64,000 nt of DNA from an uncultured Aquimarina sp. (GTDB lineage Bacteria > Bacteroidota > Bacteroidia > Flavobacteriales > Flavobacteriaceae): NCBI GenBank assembly GCA_947498765.1, contig CANMLG010000023.1:62001-126000 (forward strand), read 5' to 3'. Every line of letters starts with the position of its first letter. Position 1 is the first letter of the stretch. Made by a program: the position numbers and the translations under genes. Positions 18,102-26,821 of the stretch are shown one piece after another. The notes below the pieces were generated by a model. It ran no database searches, was not told the origin of the DNA, and saw only the letters and a program-made list of their open reading frames with translations.

Positions 18102-18309
18102 CATTTAGTTAACAAAAGTAAAATTCAATATTCAAAATTATTTTTTTAAAACACTGATTTGTAGGGTTTTAATTTTTTTTTAATTTTTTTGGTTAGTTTT
18201 TTGAAATGTTTCTGACCTATTCAGCAAGTGAAAAATAGATAAATGTTTTTAAAGCTGGCCAGCATAATAGTTTTTATTTATTTAATGTAGATAATAAAAA
18301 AAGTTAGAG

Positions 18310-19641
18310 ATGAAAAATAGAAATAGATTATTCGTAAGTGCAGTTTTGGCCAGTATGGTTTTAATGAGTTGTGGTGATGATGATGCAGTAGTAGATCAGC
18401 CAGATAATGGAGTAGAAGTAGCCTCACCAGTAGAAGAAGCAAATTTACTTTTAGAAAGTATAAGAACTGATGGAGGGGTGCCTTATAATGCAGCAGATCC
18501 TGCACTTACGTTTAAAGATGATGAAAACGTATTTATACCTAGTGTTTTAGGTTTAGATTACCGAGTTGATAGAGCTGTAGTACCTGCAGGACCCACAGTA
18601 AGATTACCACTTTTTCAAGGTTGGGAAACATTAAGTAATGGAGAAAGAAGAGAAGGCTATTATATTATAACAGAATCTTCTGATAGAGCACAAGCAGAAC
18701 AACTGGGAGTAATTTACTCACCACGTATGGCAGCCGCTGCTACTAGTGATGGAGTTCAGAATGCTACATGGACAGAAGATGGAAGATTAATTTTTGAAGG
18801 TTCGGTAGATTTTTCTCCTAAAAGGTCCTTAGTTGCAGGAGCCGAAGATGGATTATTATTTGGCTTCCCTCCAGCCGAGGTAAATCCTGGAGCTATAGCA
18901 GATGCTAATTGGTCATCATATGTAGTATTGCCTAGTGGTGTGGTTATTAATGCACAATTGATGGCAAATGCAACAGGTATTCATGACCGAATTCCTAATC
19001 CAGCAGGAAACTCACAAGCCCAAGAAGATGATTTAAATAATATAAACTTAGATATTGATGGCGCTGCAGTAGTATTGCAACTGTTAGATGGATGGCACGA
19101 TGGAAGAGCCTATTATTTCCATATCGTAACAGATACTTCTGCTCGAGGACCAGCAGCTATAGAATTAGGTGTACTTGCTCCTAAATTGGCAAACCTACCA
19201 ACGTTTGGTTTATTTCCAGAAGGTTCAATGTTGCCTTTTAGCCCTACAGCTAATGGAGTAGTGCCAGAAGCTAACAATCCATTAGGATTCCAAGGTTTAA
19301 ATACGGCTTCTTTGAGTGAAAGACAAGTAAATGATCCAACAAATACGTTCCCAATTGATCCTAGTGATACAATGTATGCACCAATGTGGGATGCGCATGT
19401 AACAGAATTTACTGTACCAGCAGAAGATAGAGTAATTTTAAGAAGTTTTGATCAAATAAATGATCTTTTAGCAGATGGTACGTTAATTCCTTTTAGAGGA
19501 AATGCTAACCCAAGTCCTTTAGCAAACTCATTATCAAAAATGTTAACTGCTACAGGAGCAATTATTAACTGTCCAGTAATTTCTCAACCTTTAGCAACCG
19601 CAATAGGAAGAGTAATTGGTCAGCCAGAAAATAACAAATAA
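18310..19641 (+). CDS. lipoprotein of unknown function with internal duplication
   Basis: A 443-residue secreted lipoprotein: the signal peptide ends in a lipobox (VLMSC, Cys21), followed by an acidic GDDDA stretch of the kind that marks surface-exposed lipoproteins in Bacteroidota. Two related segments are visible: about residues 100-140 (LFQGWETL..., YYIITESSDRAQAEQLGVIY, SPRMA) and about 256-293 (LLDGWHDGRAYYFHIVTDTS, IELGVLAPKLA). The arrangement recalls DUF7482-type proteins of haloarchaea, but I cannot confirm this. The gene stands alone, bounded by terminators on both sides. No enzymatic motif is recognised. Confidence 0.75.
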   Translation: MKNRNRLFVSAVLASMVLMSCGDDDAVVDQPDNGVEVASPVEEANLLLESIRTDGGVPYNAADPALTFKDDENVFIPSVLGLDYRVDRAVVPAGPTVRLPLFQGWETLSNGERREGYYIITESSDRAQAEQLGVIYSPRMAAAATSDGVQNATWTEDGRLIFEGSVDFSPKRSLVAGAEDGLLFGFPPAEVNPGAIADANWSSYVVLPSGVVINAQLMANATGIHDRIPNPAGNSQAQEDDLNNINLDIDGAAVVLQLLDGWHDGRAYYFHIVTDTSARGPAAIELGVLAPKLANLPTFGLFPEGSMLPFSPTANGVVPEANNPLGFQGLNTASLSERQVNDPTNTFPIDPSDTMYAPMWDAHVTEFTVPAEDRVILRSFDQINDLLADGTLIPFRGNANPSPLANSLSKMLTATGAIINCPVISQPLATAIGRVIGQPENNK

Positions 19642-19663
19642 TAATTTTTTTTATTATGTTTTT

Positions 19664-19703
19664 TAAGCAGTTATTCTTTTGTGGAATAACTGCTTATTTT
19701 TTT
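19664..19703 (+). terminator. Rho-independent terminator after lipoprotein gene
   Basis: Perfect 13-bp stem TAAGCAGTTATTC (19664-19676) with GAATAACTGCTTA (19684-19696), 7-nt loop, followed by a T run. It lies in the convergent gap with the minus-strand gene. Confidence 0.9.
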
Positions 19704-19709
19704 GTTCGC

Positions 19710-20123
19710 TTATTTAACCGAAAAACGTTTTTTAATTTTATTTGTAGAGTTTGAAGTTTTTACTTGAACTTCATAAATCCCTTTTTTAGCATCGGGCACA
19801 GGAATTTTAATTTGTCCCTTAAAAAAAGAAACCTTTCTACGTATTCTTTTACCCGTTTTTACATTTACAATGCGTACAACACCGGTATCTCTTAAATCGC
19901 TATCTAAAACAATTTCAATTTTATCATCTTCAATATTAAGTACATTTAAATCAATAAGACCACGAATATCATCAGAGGCAACAACAGCTTCAGCACTTTC
20001 ACTAGTGGCTAAAAATTTCATATAATCGTCTGTATTTGAACTTAATGTGGTAGCAATATCTTGACTAAATATGTGTAGTGTTGTAAATAAAAATCCTAAA
20101 AATAGTAAATTGATCTTTTTCAT
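19710..20123 (-). CDS. small secreted protein of unknown function
   Basis: A 137-residue protein with a clear signal peptide (MKKINLLFLGFLFTTLHIFS, cleavage expected before Gln21). The mature part has an acidic N-terminal half and a C-terminal half of alternating strands rich in Lys/Arg (KTGKRIRRKVSFFKGQIKIP, ending KKRFSVK), resembling the short beta-sandwich tail of DUF3244 or T9SS-type proteins without the full signature. Export to the periplasm is expected. It lies alone between two terminators; function unknown. Confidence 0.7.
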   Translation of the reverse strand: MKKINLLFLGFLFTTLHIFSQDIATTLSSNTDDYMKFLATSESAEAVVASDDIRGLIDLNVLNIEDDKIEIVLDSDLRDTGVVRIVNVKTGKRIRRKVSFFKGQIKIPVPDAKKGIYEVQVKTSNSTNKIKKRFSVK

Positions 20124-20463
20124 AATTAAGCCTGTAAAGTTGGTAAGTAAAAGTTAATACAAAATAAGCTTGTTAAATTTGTTTTTAAAAGAACTTTCAA
20201 TCCTTTTCGATCAATTAGAATAATAGCAGATCAAACACATGCTATTTGGGAATAGTTTAACACGAAAAGAAAGAAAAAAGCTACAAAATGAATAGAAAAA
20301 GTAGTTTGTGGTAGTACATTTTATAAAAAAAACAGTAGCCAAAACACAAAAAAGCCTTTACTTTTTAAAGTAAAGGCTTTTTTGTGTTTGTATTTTAACT
20401 GCTAAAATTTAAAAAAAGGATTAGATAAGTTAACCCACTTTTTAAAAACTAACGGAAATTTAA
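20124..20463. other. 340-bp intergenic region with strong terminator
   Basis: Between the secreted-protein gene and DUF6341 (both minus strand). The DUF6341-proximal part holds a 22-bp perfect-stem terminator (20342-20389); the remainder would carry the promoter of the 20123 gene, but no clear TAnnTTTG was picked out on the minus strand. No gene seen. Confidence 0.55.
20342..20389 (-). terminator. Rho-independent terminator of DUF6341 gene, bidirectional form
   Basis: 22-bp perfect stem (20342-20363 with 20368-20389) and loop TTTA; the core is GCCTTTACTT/AAGTAAAGGC flanked by A and T runs on both sides, so it would stop transcription in either direction. Confidence 0.9.
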
Positions 20464-20706
20464 TTATTGCTTATCTTCAGCTAAAAAAGAATGAGAAACT
20501 ACATATCTGCGTTCTTCTTTATTGTCATTAAATCCTTTTAATTGTTTCATCCAATATACAAATGCAGCCATTCCTACTAGCATAAATCCCCAGTTTAAAA
20601 TGTTTGCACCAAACCAACTTTCTAATTCTAAGGCTCTTAATGCATTCAAAGGTGCAAAAGCAACTTCTTCCATAAAATATTGAAATCCTTCGAAAAACTT
20701 TTTCAT
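20464..20706 (-). CDS. DUF6341-type small membrane protein
   Basis: An 80-residue protein with an amphipathic N-terminus (MKKFFEGFQYFMEEVAFAPL), a conserved LRALELESWFGANILNW stretch and one transmembrane segment at about 39-55 (FMLVGMAAFVYWMKQL), then a charged tail. This matches the flavobacterial family DUF6341, often mis-named uracil phosphoribosyltransferase in databases; it has no PRPP-binding motif. Role unknown. It diverges from the DUF4254-GT9 pair, and the AGGT/ACCT dyad sits 12 bp before its start codon. Confidence 0.75.
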   Translation of the reverse strand: MKKFFEGFQYFMEEVAFAPLNALRALELESWFGANILNWGFMLVGMAAFVYWMKQLKGFNDNKEERRYVVSHSFLAEDKQ

Positions 20707-20717
20707 AATAAATAGTA

Positions 20718-20735
20718 TTAAGGTAAGTCACCTAA
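20718..20735. promoter_or_regulatory. dyad TTAAGGTAAGTCACCTAA upstream of DUF6341 gene
   Basis: Differs at one of 18 bases from the dyad at 18084-18101. Located 12 bp before the minus-strand ATG, where a repressor could act. Inference from sequence only. Confidence 0.35.
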
Positions 20736-20956
20736 TTTATAAGCAAAAATATAAAACACACTACGTATTGGCAAGTATGGAGGCTAAAAATGTAAATAAC
20801 TAGTTATTTATGCCACAAGGATCTATTGGAATTTAATAATTAACTTTTGAAAACTAAAAAATAGTATACAGCAGTGTTTAAAGTAGTTTAAGTTTAAAGT
20901 ATAAATAGTCATAAAAGCGAATTATAACAATATAGGCGCATATAGCGTAAAAACAA

Positions 20957-20964
20957 TATCTTTG
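20957..20964 (+). promoter_or_regulatory. -7 promoter element for DUF4254-GT9 genes
   Basis: TATCTTTG fits TAnnTTTG exactly, 26 bp before the ATG at 20990. No standard TTTG is seen at the -33 position. Confidence 0.5.
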
Positions 20965-20989
20965 TGCTGTAATAACAAGCATAAATAAT

Positions 20990-21598
20990 ATGATTACTAC
21001 AACTGCCAATACAATTTTTCAAGAAGTAATTGCTAAATACCATGTGTTAGATACGGTGGAGCAAGCTTTTGAAAACCCTTATAAAAGTGAAGATGATTTA
21101 TTTTCACATTTATTATATCGTAAATGTTGGATTGACACAGTACAATGGCATTATGAGGATATTATTCGAGATCCACAAATTGATCCAGTAGCAGCACTTA
21201 CTTTGAAACGTCAAATTGATGCTTCAAATCAGGATCGTACCGATATGGTGGAGTATTTAGATGGTTATTTTTTAGATTTATATGAGTCAGTTGTTGTAAA
21301 AGAAAATGCGACTATAAATTCCGAAAGTCCAGCTTGGGCCTTTGATCGTTTGTCTATTTTGGCTCTAAAAATATATCACATGACAGAAGAGGCTACACGT
21401 ACTGATGCTTCAGATGCGCACCGTGCTGCTTGCCAAACAAAACTTGATGTTTTATTGGAACAACGTGTGGATTTATCAACAGCAATTGAGCAATTATTGA
21501 GTGATATTGAAACAGGGAATAAATTCATGAAAGTATACAAACAAATGAAAATGTATAATGATGATGAATTAAACCCTGTATTAAGAGGTCAGAAGTAA
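20990..21598 (+). CDS. DUF4254 domain protein
   Basis: A 202-residue, largely helical cytoplasmic protein of the DUF4254 family (function unknown) found almost only in Bacteroidota, usually directly before a glycosyltransferase-9 gene as here (9 bp gap). Visible family features are the HLLYRKCWIDTVQWHYEDIIRDP block near residues 36-58, the KRQIDASNQDRTDMVEYLD stretch, and the WAFDRLSILALKIYHM helix. The tight linkage suggests a role in lipopolysaccharide core or envelope glycan assembly, but this is inference. Confidence 0.88.
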   Translation: MITTTANTIFQEVIAKYHVLDTVEQAFENPYKSEDDLFSHLLYRKCWIDTVQWHYEDIIRDPQIDPVAALTLKRQIDASNQDRTDMVEYLDGYFLDLYESVVVKENATINSESPAWAFDRLSILALKIYHMTEEATRTDASDAHRAACQTKLDVLLEQRVDLSTAIEQLLSDIETGNKFMKVYKQMKMYNDDELNPVLRGQK

Positions 21599-21607
21599 AT
21601 ACCAAAA

Positions 21608-22648
21608 ATGACAAAATTAATAGCACACATTCTTGTAATTCGTTTATCGGCTATGGGCGATGTGGCTATGACAGTTCCCGTATTAAAAGCATTTACCAAA
21701 GCATATCCCAACACCAAAATCACCATACTAACACGTGCTTTTTTTGCTCCTTTTTTTGCTCAATTGCCTAATGTAAGCGTTAAAGTGATTGAAATAAATG
21801 GCAAGCATAAAGGAGTTTTTGGTTTGCGAAAATTATATGTTGAACTAAAAAAACAAGAAATAGATGCCGTAGCCGATTTACATAATGTATTGCGATCTAA
21901 TGTGCTAAAACAATTTTTTAAATTAGCTAGTATACCTTTTGAGCAAATTCATAAAGGGCGCGATGAGAAAAAAGCACTTACAAGTTGGAAAAATAAAATT
22001 TTCAAAGCATTAAAAACAACGCATCAACGTTATGTAGACGTTTTTGAGGCATTGGGATTTCCTTTAAGTCTTTCGGCAGAAGACATACTTAGTAGAGAAA
22101 CACTAGATAAGGCCACAAATGAAATTGCTGGTATAAATACCCAAAAATGGATTGGAATTGCTCCCTTTGCGCAGCACGAAGGAAAGGAGTATAAGTATGA
22201 CTTAATGTTGCAAATTATAGATGAACTTAATAAAAAAAAGATCTATAATATTTTATTATTTGGTGGTGGAAAAAAAGAAATTCAACTATTGCAAAATACG
22301 GCCCAAAAATTTGGACATGCCACCTGTGTAGCAGGAGAACTTACTATTAGACAAGAGTTAGACCTAATTTCAAATTTAGATGTTATGTTATCCATGGATA
22401 GCGGTAATGGTCATTTAGCGGCTATGTACGGTATTCCTGTAGTTAGTATTTGGGGGGTAACACATCCTTATGCAGGCTTTGCTCCCTTTGGGCAACCCGA
22501 ATCTAATAATATTTTACCCGACTTAGTAACCTATGATAAAATACCCACTTCTGTGTATGGAAATAAAATTCCAGAGGGTTACGAAAATGTAATGCATAGT
22601 ATTTTACCAGAAACGGTATTAGAACGTATTATAGAAATTGTTGGTTAA
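21608..22648 (+). CDS. glycosyltransferase family 9 (heptosyltransferase-like)
   Basis: A 346-residue GT-B fold enzyme of the ADP-heptose:LPS heptosyltransferase family. The N-terminal ILVIRLSAMGDVAMTVPVL (residues 8-26) and the C-terminal sugar-nucleotide site region VMLSMDSGNGHLAAMYGIPVVSIWG are characteristic. It is expected to add a sugar to the LPS core at the inner face of the cytoplasmic membrane. It forms a unit with the DUF4254 gene. Its stop codon overlaps by 3 bp the stop of the convergent thioesterase gene. Confidence 0.92.
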   Translation: MTKLIAHILVIRLSAMGDVAMTVPVLKAFTKAYPNTKITILTRAFFAPFFAQLPNVSVKVIEINGKHKGVFGLRKLYVELKKQEIDAVADLHNVLRSNVLKQFFKLASIPFEQIHKGRDEKKALTSWKNKIFKALKTTHQRYVDVFEALGFPLSLSAEDILSRETLDKATNEIAGINTQKWIGIAPFAQHEGKEYKYDLMLQIIDELNKKKIYNILLFGGGKKEIQLLQNTAQKFGHATCVAGELTIRQELDLISNLDVMLSMDSGNGHLAAMYGIPVVSIWGVTHPYAGFAPFGQPESNNILPDLVTYDKIPTSVYGNKIPEGYENVMHSILPETVLERIIEIVG

Positions 22649-23154
22649 AAAAATAAGGCCTTCAATTCTGTAGCATCATCAGCTTGCATACGACCAGCAA
22701 GCACCAGGCTTAATTGTTTTCTGCGTAAAGCAGCTATGTAATTTTCTTTTTCTTTGTCAGTTTCAGGTATAATTTCAGGAACTGGAACTGGTTTTTTATT
22801 TTCATCAACGGCCACAAACGTATAAATACCTTGGTTAGCATGCGTTTTTAAGCCTGTTTTAGGGTTTTCTACTAAAACATCTATGATCACCTCCATTGAG
22901 GTTTTAAAAGCGCGTGAAACCTTAGCAGATACGTTTACTACACTATCTAAAGGAATTGGGAAATTAAACGAGACATGATTTACTGAAGCGGTAACCACAA
23001 TTTCATTGCAGTGTCTACGTGCCGAAATACTAGCAGCCCTATCCATTCGTGCTAATAATTCGCCGCCAAACATATGATTTAATGAATTTGTTTCACTAGG
23101 TAGTACAATATCGGTTAGTAAGGTGTGGGATGCTGATGGGTGTTTAGGTTTCAT
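22645..23154 (-). CDS. acyl-CoA thioesterase, hotdog fold
   Basis: A 169-residue hotdog-fold protein of the acyl-CoA hydrolase (YciA/BFIT-like) type. The conserved segment NHMFGGELLARMDRAASISARRHC (residues about 27-50) contains the HxxxGG active-site region, followed by VTASVNHVSFNFPIPLDSVV. It hydrolyses acyl-CoA thioesters; chain-length preference cannot be told. Convergent with the GT9 gene, with overlapping stop codons. A strong hairpin lies just upstream, separating it from the SPOR gene. Confidence 0.9.
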   Translation of the reverse strand: MKPKHPSASHTLLTDIVLPSETNSLNHMFGGELLARMDRAASISARRHCNEIVVTASVNHVSFNFPIPLDSVVNVSAKVSRAFKTSMEVIIDVLVENPKTGLKTHANQGIYTFVAVDENKKPVPVPEIIPETDKEKENYIAALRRKQLSLVLAGRMQADDATELKALFF

Positions 23155-23162
23155 TCTATAAA

Positions 23163-23206
23163 AATATAAAACGCATTTGTTTAATCAAACAAATGCGTTT
23201 TATATT
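23163..23206 (-). terminator. Rho-independent terminator of the HU-CCDC81/SPOR gene
   Basis: Perfect 20-bp stem 23163-23182 with 23187-23206, loop AATC, core GCATTTGTTT/AAACAAATGC, followed on the minus strand by a T-rich run. It overlaps the probable promoter zone of the thioesterase gene. Confidence 0.9.
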
Positions 23207-23231
23207 AATTGTAATTGCTTTTACAAAGCCT

Positions 23232-24197
23232 TTATTTTTGAACTAACAACCAAGCGCTTCTGTTTTCGTGGCGCTTAATTGAATTTAATGTATTAATCGC
23301 TTCGTTTTTGGTGGCATGGCTGCTATAAATTACTTGGTGTAACCCATAGTTGTTTTTTCCAATGTAACTAGGTGAAAATCCTTTGCGTTTTAATTGGGCT
23401 ATTTTTTTATTTACATTTTCAAATTCTCTAAAAGCACCAGCAACAATGTGGTATTTTTTTAAGGATTCAATGTCTGCCGAGTTGTCTTCTGTAAATTGCT
23501 TTACTTTAACAGATATGCTTGGTAAAGGGTTCGGAATATCTAAAACAAATGAAGCACTTTGTATTTCCTCTTTAATCAACTCTTCGGCTTCAATGGCTTC
23601 GACTACATTATGCTGAATAATATGGTTTTTGTATGAGTTTAAACCAACACCACTTAGCACAAGAGCAATAGCTGCTGCAGCTGCGTATTTAACAAACACA
23701 GATTTTTTGCGTTTTTCGGGAGTAAATGCTATTGGAGCTTTTTCTTCTAAACTTTGTACTTCTTCTTTTAAAGTTTCTCGTAAAACAGTATCAGAGGTTA
23801 AGGTAGCTAAGCCGAAAGCTTCAGGTAAGTAGTTTGAAGTATGTAAAGGTTCAAAAACTAAATTATTTTCAAAATTGACATTAAAAAATCCGATATCCGA
23901 AAATGTTAATCTCCCTTTTTTTTCCAATTCAATTTTGACTTGCTGTACAAATGACTGAATTTTTTCCAGCGCCTTATCATAAGTTATTTGTTCACTGCTA
24001 ACAATATAATTAGCTAATAAACCATCATTACTAATAATTTGCTGATTAAAAGAAATCTGCTTTTGAGGCGGATACATTAAATGTTTATCATCAGAAAAAT
24101 GTGCCGCAGCACGTTTGGTTAAAAAGGCACCAAAATCCGGTACAATTACACAATCGTATCGGTATAATAAGTCGCAGATGTAATTTGTTATTGTCAT
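23232..24197 (-). CDS. HU-CCDC81 and SPOR domain membrane protein
   Basis: A 321-residue protein. The N-terminal ~120 residues (from MTITNYICDLLYRYDCVIVP, DFGAFLTKR) are the two CCDC81-like prokaryotic HU domains typical of Bacteroidota. A transmembrane helix follows at about residues 170-187 (KYAAAAAIALVLSGVGL). The C-terminal ~75 residues form a SPOR domain (YHIVAGAFREFENVNKKI onwards), which binds denuded septal peptidoglycan. The protein may therefore link DNA or cytoplasmic partners to the division site; the HU part may no longer bind DNA. The ATG at 24197 is preferred to one 16 codons upstream because homologues begin near MTITNYI. It diverges from dprA, a conserved arrangement. Confidence 0.88.
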   Translation of the reverse strand: MTITNYICDLLYRYDCVIVPDFGAFLTKRAAAHFSDDKHLMYPPQKQISFNQQIISNDGLLANYIVSSEQITYDKALEKIQSFVQQVKIELEKKGRLTFSDIGFFNVNFENNLVFEPLHTSNYLPEAFGLATLTSDTVLRETLKEEVQSLEEKAPIAFTPEKRKKSVFVKYAAAAAIALVLSGVGLNSYKNHIIQHNVVEAIEAEELIKEEIQSASFVLDIPNPLPSISVKVKQFTEDNSADIESLKKYHIVAGAFREFENVNKKIAQLKRKGFSPSYIGKNNYGLHQVIYSSHATKNEAINTLNSIKRHENRSAWLLVQK

Positions 24198-24398
24198 TAT
24201 AGCAAAAATAAGAAAGAGTCCGTTTTTAAAAAATTCTTTATCCAATACTTATTAACAAGATTGCTGTTTTTATTTTATATTGCTGAATACCAATAGTTAC
24301 ATTGTTATGGATTCTTTTAGAAATAAAAATACTTTTTTGAAAGTAGACTTTGTAATTTACACAAATATTATATTGATTCATTGAATTTTAACTTAACT

Positions 24399-25499
24399 AT
24401 GACAGAACTTCAAGCGTTACTTTGTTTGCAACATGTCCCTAATTTGGGAGATGCTTCTATTAAAAAAATGGTTCAAATTGTAGGAAGCGCAACGGGAGTT
24501 TTAAAAGAAAAAAAATCCAATCTGTTAAAAATAGATGGTATAGGGCAAGCTAGGTTAGCATCACTTTATAACGAAACTCATAGTAAAGCTGCTGAAGAGG
24601 AATTAAAATTTATTGAGAATAATGCTATTAAGGCTACATCATATTTAGATCCAGAGTATCCAACTCATTTAGCTCAATGCATTGATGGACCAGTGGTACT
24701 TTTTGAATCTGGAGCCATAAGGTTAAAAGATCAATTAGTTTTAAGTATTGTGGGAACTCGGAAAATAACTCGTTACGGAACACAGTTTTGCGAAGATTTA
24801 ATAGCGGAATTAGTTCCATTTAATCCAGTAATAGTTTCAGGTTTTGCATATGGAGTTGATATTACTGCTCATAAAGCAGCTATAGCTAATAATTTACAAA
24901 CAGTGGGATGCCTGGCTCATGGATTAAATCAAATATACCCCAAGGTGCATAAGAAATATATGAAGTCTATGGAAGAAAACGGAGGTTTTTTTACGGATTT
25001 TTGGAGTACAGATGCATTTAATCCTCAAAACTTTTTGAGAAGAAACCGAATTATTGCTGGATTATCTAAAGCAACAATTGTTATTGAAAGCGCAGATAAA
25101 GGCGGTTCATTGGTTACCGCACAAATAGCCAACTCCTATTACAGAGATGTGTTTGCCGTACCAGGAAAAACAACAGATCCTTTAAGTAAAGGCTGTAATA
25201 TGCTCATTAAGACTCAGCAAGCCCATATGCTTACTAGTATAGCAGACTTGGTATATATATTGAATTTAAAACAAGAGGAAACCAAAAAAGAACAGCTCAT
25301 TCAAAAAGAGTTATTTGTTCATTTAGAAGGGAATGAGCAACGGATATTTGAATTTTTACAGAAAGAAGGCAAACAGGATTTAGACAGTATAGCCCTGCAT
25401 TGTAATATACCCACGTATCAATTAGCAGGGATGTTATTAAATCTGGAACTCAAAGGGGTTTTACAGCCTTTACCAGGGAAGATTTTTCAAGTAGCATAA
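24399..25499 (+). CDS. dprA: DNA-processing protein DprA
   Basis: A 366-residue DprA/Smf protein, which loads RecA on incoming single-stranded DNA during transformation. Visible parts are an N-terminal helix-hairpin-helix-like region (LCLQHVPNLGDASIKKM, IDGIGQARLASLY) and the extended Rossmann fold at about 95-285. The latter shows VGTRKITRYG, VSGFAYGVD (usual SGxARGID), FLRRNRIIAGLS and ADKGGSLVTA. A C-terminal winged-helix domain follows (IFEFLQKEGKQDLDSI onward). The ATG at 24399 is chosen; an in-frame TTG at 24381 would add only MNFNLT. Its presence implies competence potential, though DprA is near-universal. Confidence 0.95.
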   Translation: MTELQALLCLQHVPNLGDASIKKMVQIVGSATGVLKEKKSNLLKIDGIGQARLASLYNETHSKAAEEELKFIENNAIKATSYLDPEYPTHLAQCIDGPVVLFESGAIRLKDQLVLSIVGTRKITRYGTQFCEDLIAELVPFNPVIVSGFAYGVDITAHKAAIANNLQTVGCLAHGLNQIYPKVHKKYMKSMEENGGFFTDFWSTDAFNPQNFLRRNRIIAGLSKATIVIESADKGGSLVTAQIANSYYRDVFAVPGKTTDPLSKGCNMLIKTQQAHMLTSIADLVYILNLKQEETKKEQLIQKELFVHLEGNEQRIFEFLQKEGKQDLDSIALHCNIPTYQLAGMLLNLELKGVLQPLPGKIFQVA

Positions 25500-25569
25500 T
25501 GTAAAGAGCTACTGAAATTAATATAGTTTTAATCTTTAACTTTAGTAAAAAGTATTTTTGTACTAATTC

Positions 25570-26562
25570 TTAATCTAATTTTTCGGTAAGTTTATTAAAT
25601 ATTTTTTTAGGATTCTTATTTTCATAAAGAACTTCGTAAACGGCATCAATAATAGGAGTTCGGGTTTCTTTATTATTTAAATTATAGGCACTTTTTGTAG
25701 CATAATAGCCTTCGGCAACCATGTTCATTTCCATCATGGCACTTTTAACGGTATAACCTTTACCTATCATGTTTCCAAACATACGATTACGCGAAAATAT
25801 GGAGTATCCAGTTACTAACAAATCCCCTAAATAGGCAGAGTTATTAATATTTCGTTTCATTTTATGGCGTTTTTTAATAAAGCGTTTCATTTCTCTGATA
25901 GCATTACTCATCAGTACACTTTGGAAATTATCACCATAACCTAAACCATGTGCAATACCCGCGGCTATGGAGTATATATTTTTTAACACTGCAGCATATT
26001 CGGTACCAATAATATCATCACTAGTGGTACATTTAATGTAATCGCCTTTTAAATGTTGAGCTACTACACAAGCTTTGTCTTTGTCGCTACAGGCAATAGT
26101 AAGGTAAGATAGTTTTTCAAGAGCAACTTCTTCAGCATGGCAAGGACCAGTAATTACACCAATATTTTCAAAAGGAATTTTGTATAAATCATGAAAATGC
26201 TCTCCAACAATAAGACTTGTTTCGGGAACAATGCCTTTGATAGCAGAAAAAATAACTTTTTTGGTTAAATCAATAGTTAGTTTTTGTAATTCACTATGCA
26301 AAAAGGCAGAAGGAATAGCAAAAATGATATAATCAGCTTTTTCTATTACCGTATTTATGTTCGAGCTAATTAAAAGTTTGTCTGAATCAAATTCTACTGA
26401 GCTTAAATAGTTTGGATTATGCTTATGTGTTTTTATATGATCAATAGCTTCTTCGCTACGCATATACCAGCTTAAACTAGTTAGGTTTTCGCAAAGCATT
26501 TTTACAATAGCTGTAGCCCAGCTACCTCCACCTATTACAGCAAAATGAGTAGTGTTGTCCAT
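25570..26562 (-). CDS. gpsA: NAD(P)H-dependent glycerol-3-phosphate dehydrogenase
   Basis: A 330-residue enzyme that reduces dihydroxyacetone phosphate to sn-glycerol 3-phosphate for phospholipid synthesis. The N-terminal dinucleotide motif GGGSWATAIVKML (residues 11-23), the FAIPSAFLHSEL stretch, the ITGPCHAEEV block, catalytic-lysine region EYAAVLKNIYSIAAGIAHGL, and the SRNRMFG substrate motif are all there. The C-terminus shows MNMVAEGYYATKSAYNL. Convergent with dprA (70-bp gap) and apparently monocistronic. Confidence 0.95.
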   Translation of the reverse strand: MDNTTHFAVIGGGSWATAIVKMLCENLTSLSWYMRSEEAIDHIKTHKHNPNYLSSVEFDSDKLLISSNINTVIEKADYIIFAIPSAFLHSELQKLTIDLTKKVIFSAIKGIVPETSLIVGEHFHDLYKIPFENIGVITGPCHAEEVALEKLSYLTIACSDKDKACVVAQHLKGDYIKCTTSDDIIGTEYAAVLKNIYSIAAGIAHGLGYGDNFQSVLMSNAIREMKRFIKKRHKMKRNINNSAYLGDLLVTGYSIFSRNRMFGNMIGKGYTVKSAMMEMNMVAEGYYATKSAYNLNNKETRTPIIDAVYEVLYENKNPKKIFNKLTEKLD

Positions 26563-26778
26563 AGTTAGTAATTACATTGCAAAAATATATAAATCTATAT
26601 AAATAGAAGCTCTATTTTTCGTTTAGCTTTATTATGATTTTGATGGATTTAAGCCTATATAATTAAGTATTTTAACGCTAAAAGAATAGGAAGTAAAGCT
26701 ATAAACATAGTTTTGGCATATTCTTTGTGTTATATAGGTTGTTAGTTTATATTTTAGTTAGTTATATTGTTGTGTTAG

Positions 26779-26807
26779 ATGCCGTTTTACTTAAAGTAAA
26801 ACGGCAT
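26779..26807 (+). terminator. perfect palindrome, possible terminator of an unannotated plus-strand RNA
   Basis: Arms ATGCCGTTTTACTT and AAGTAAAACGGCAT around a single A. A T-rich run follows on the plus strand (TTATTTTAG) but not on the minus strand, although no plus-strand gene precedes it. Confidence 0.45.
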
Positions 26808-26821
26808 TTATTTTAGAATAA

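Larger units (their letters stand above)
17936..18309. other. 374-bp intergenic region between purD and lipoprotein gene
   Basis: Contains an imperfect hairpin (17959-17985; arms TGCTGTTG and CAATAGCA), the strong purD terminator at 17994-18036, an AGGT-N5-ACCT dyad at 18084-18101, and then about 200 bp of AT-rich leader sequence without recognisable genes. Confidence 0.6.

Noticed and set aside
25553..25560. TATTTTTG promoter element on the plus strand between dprA and gpsA
   Set aside because: No plus-strand gene or terminator follows; it is in a convergent gap and probably chance.
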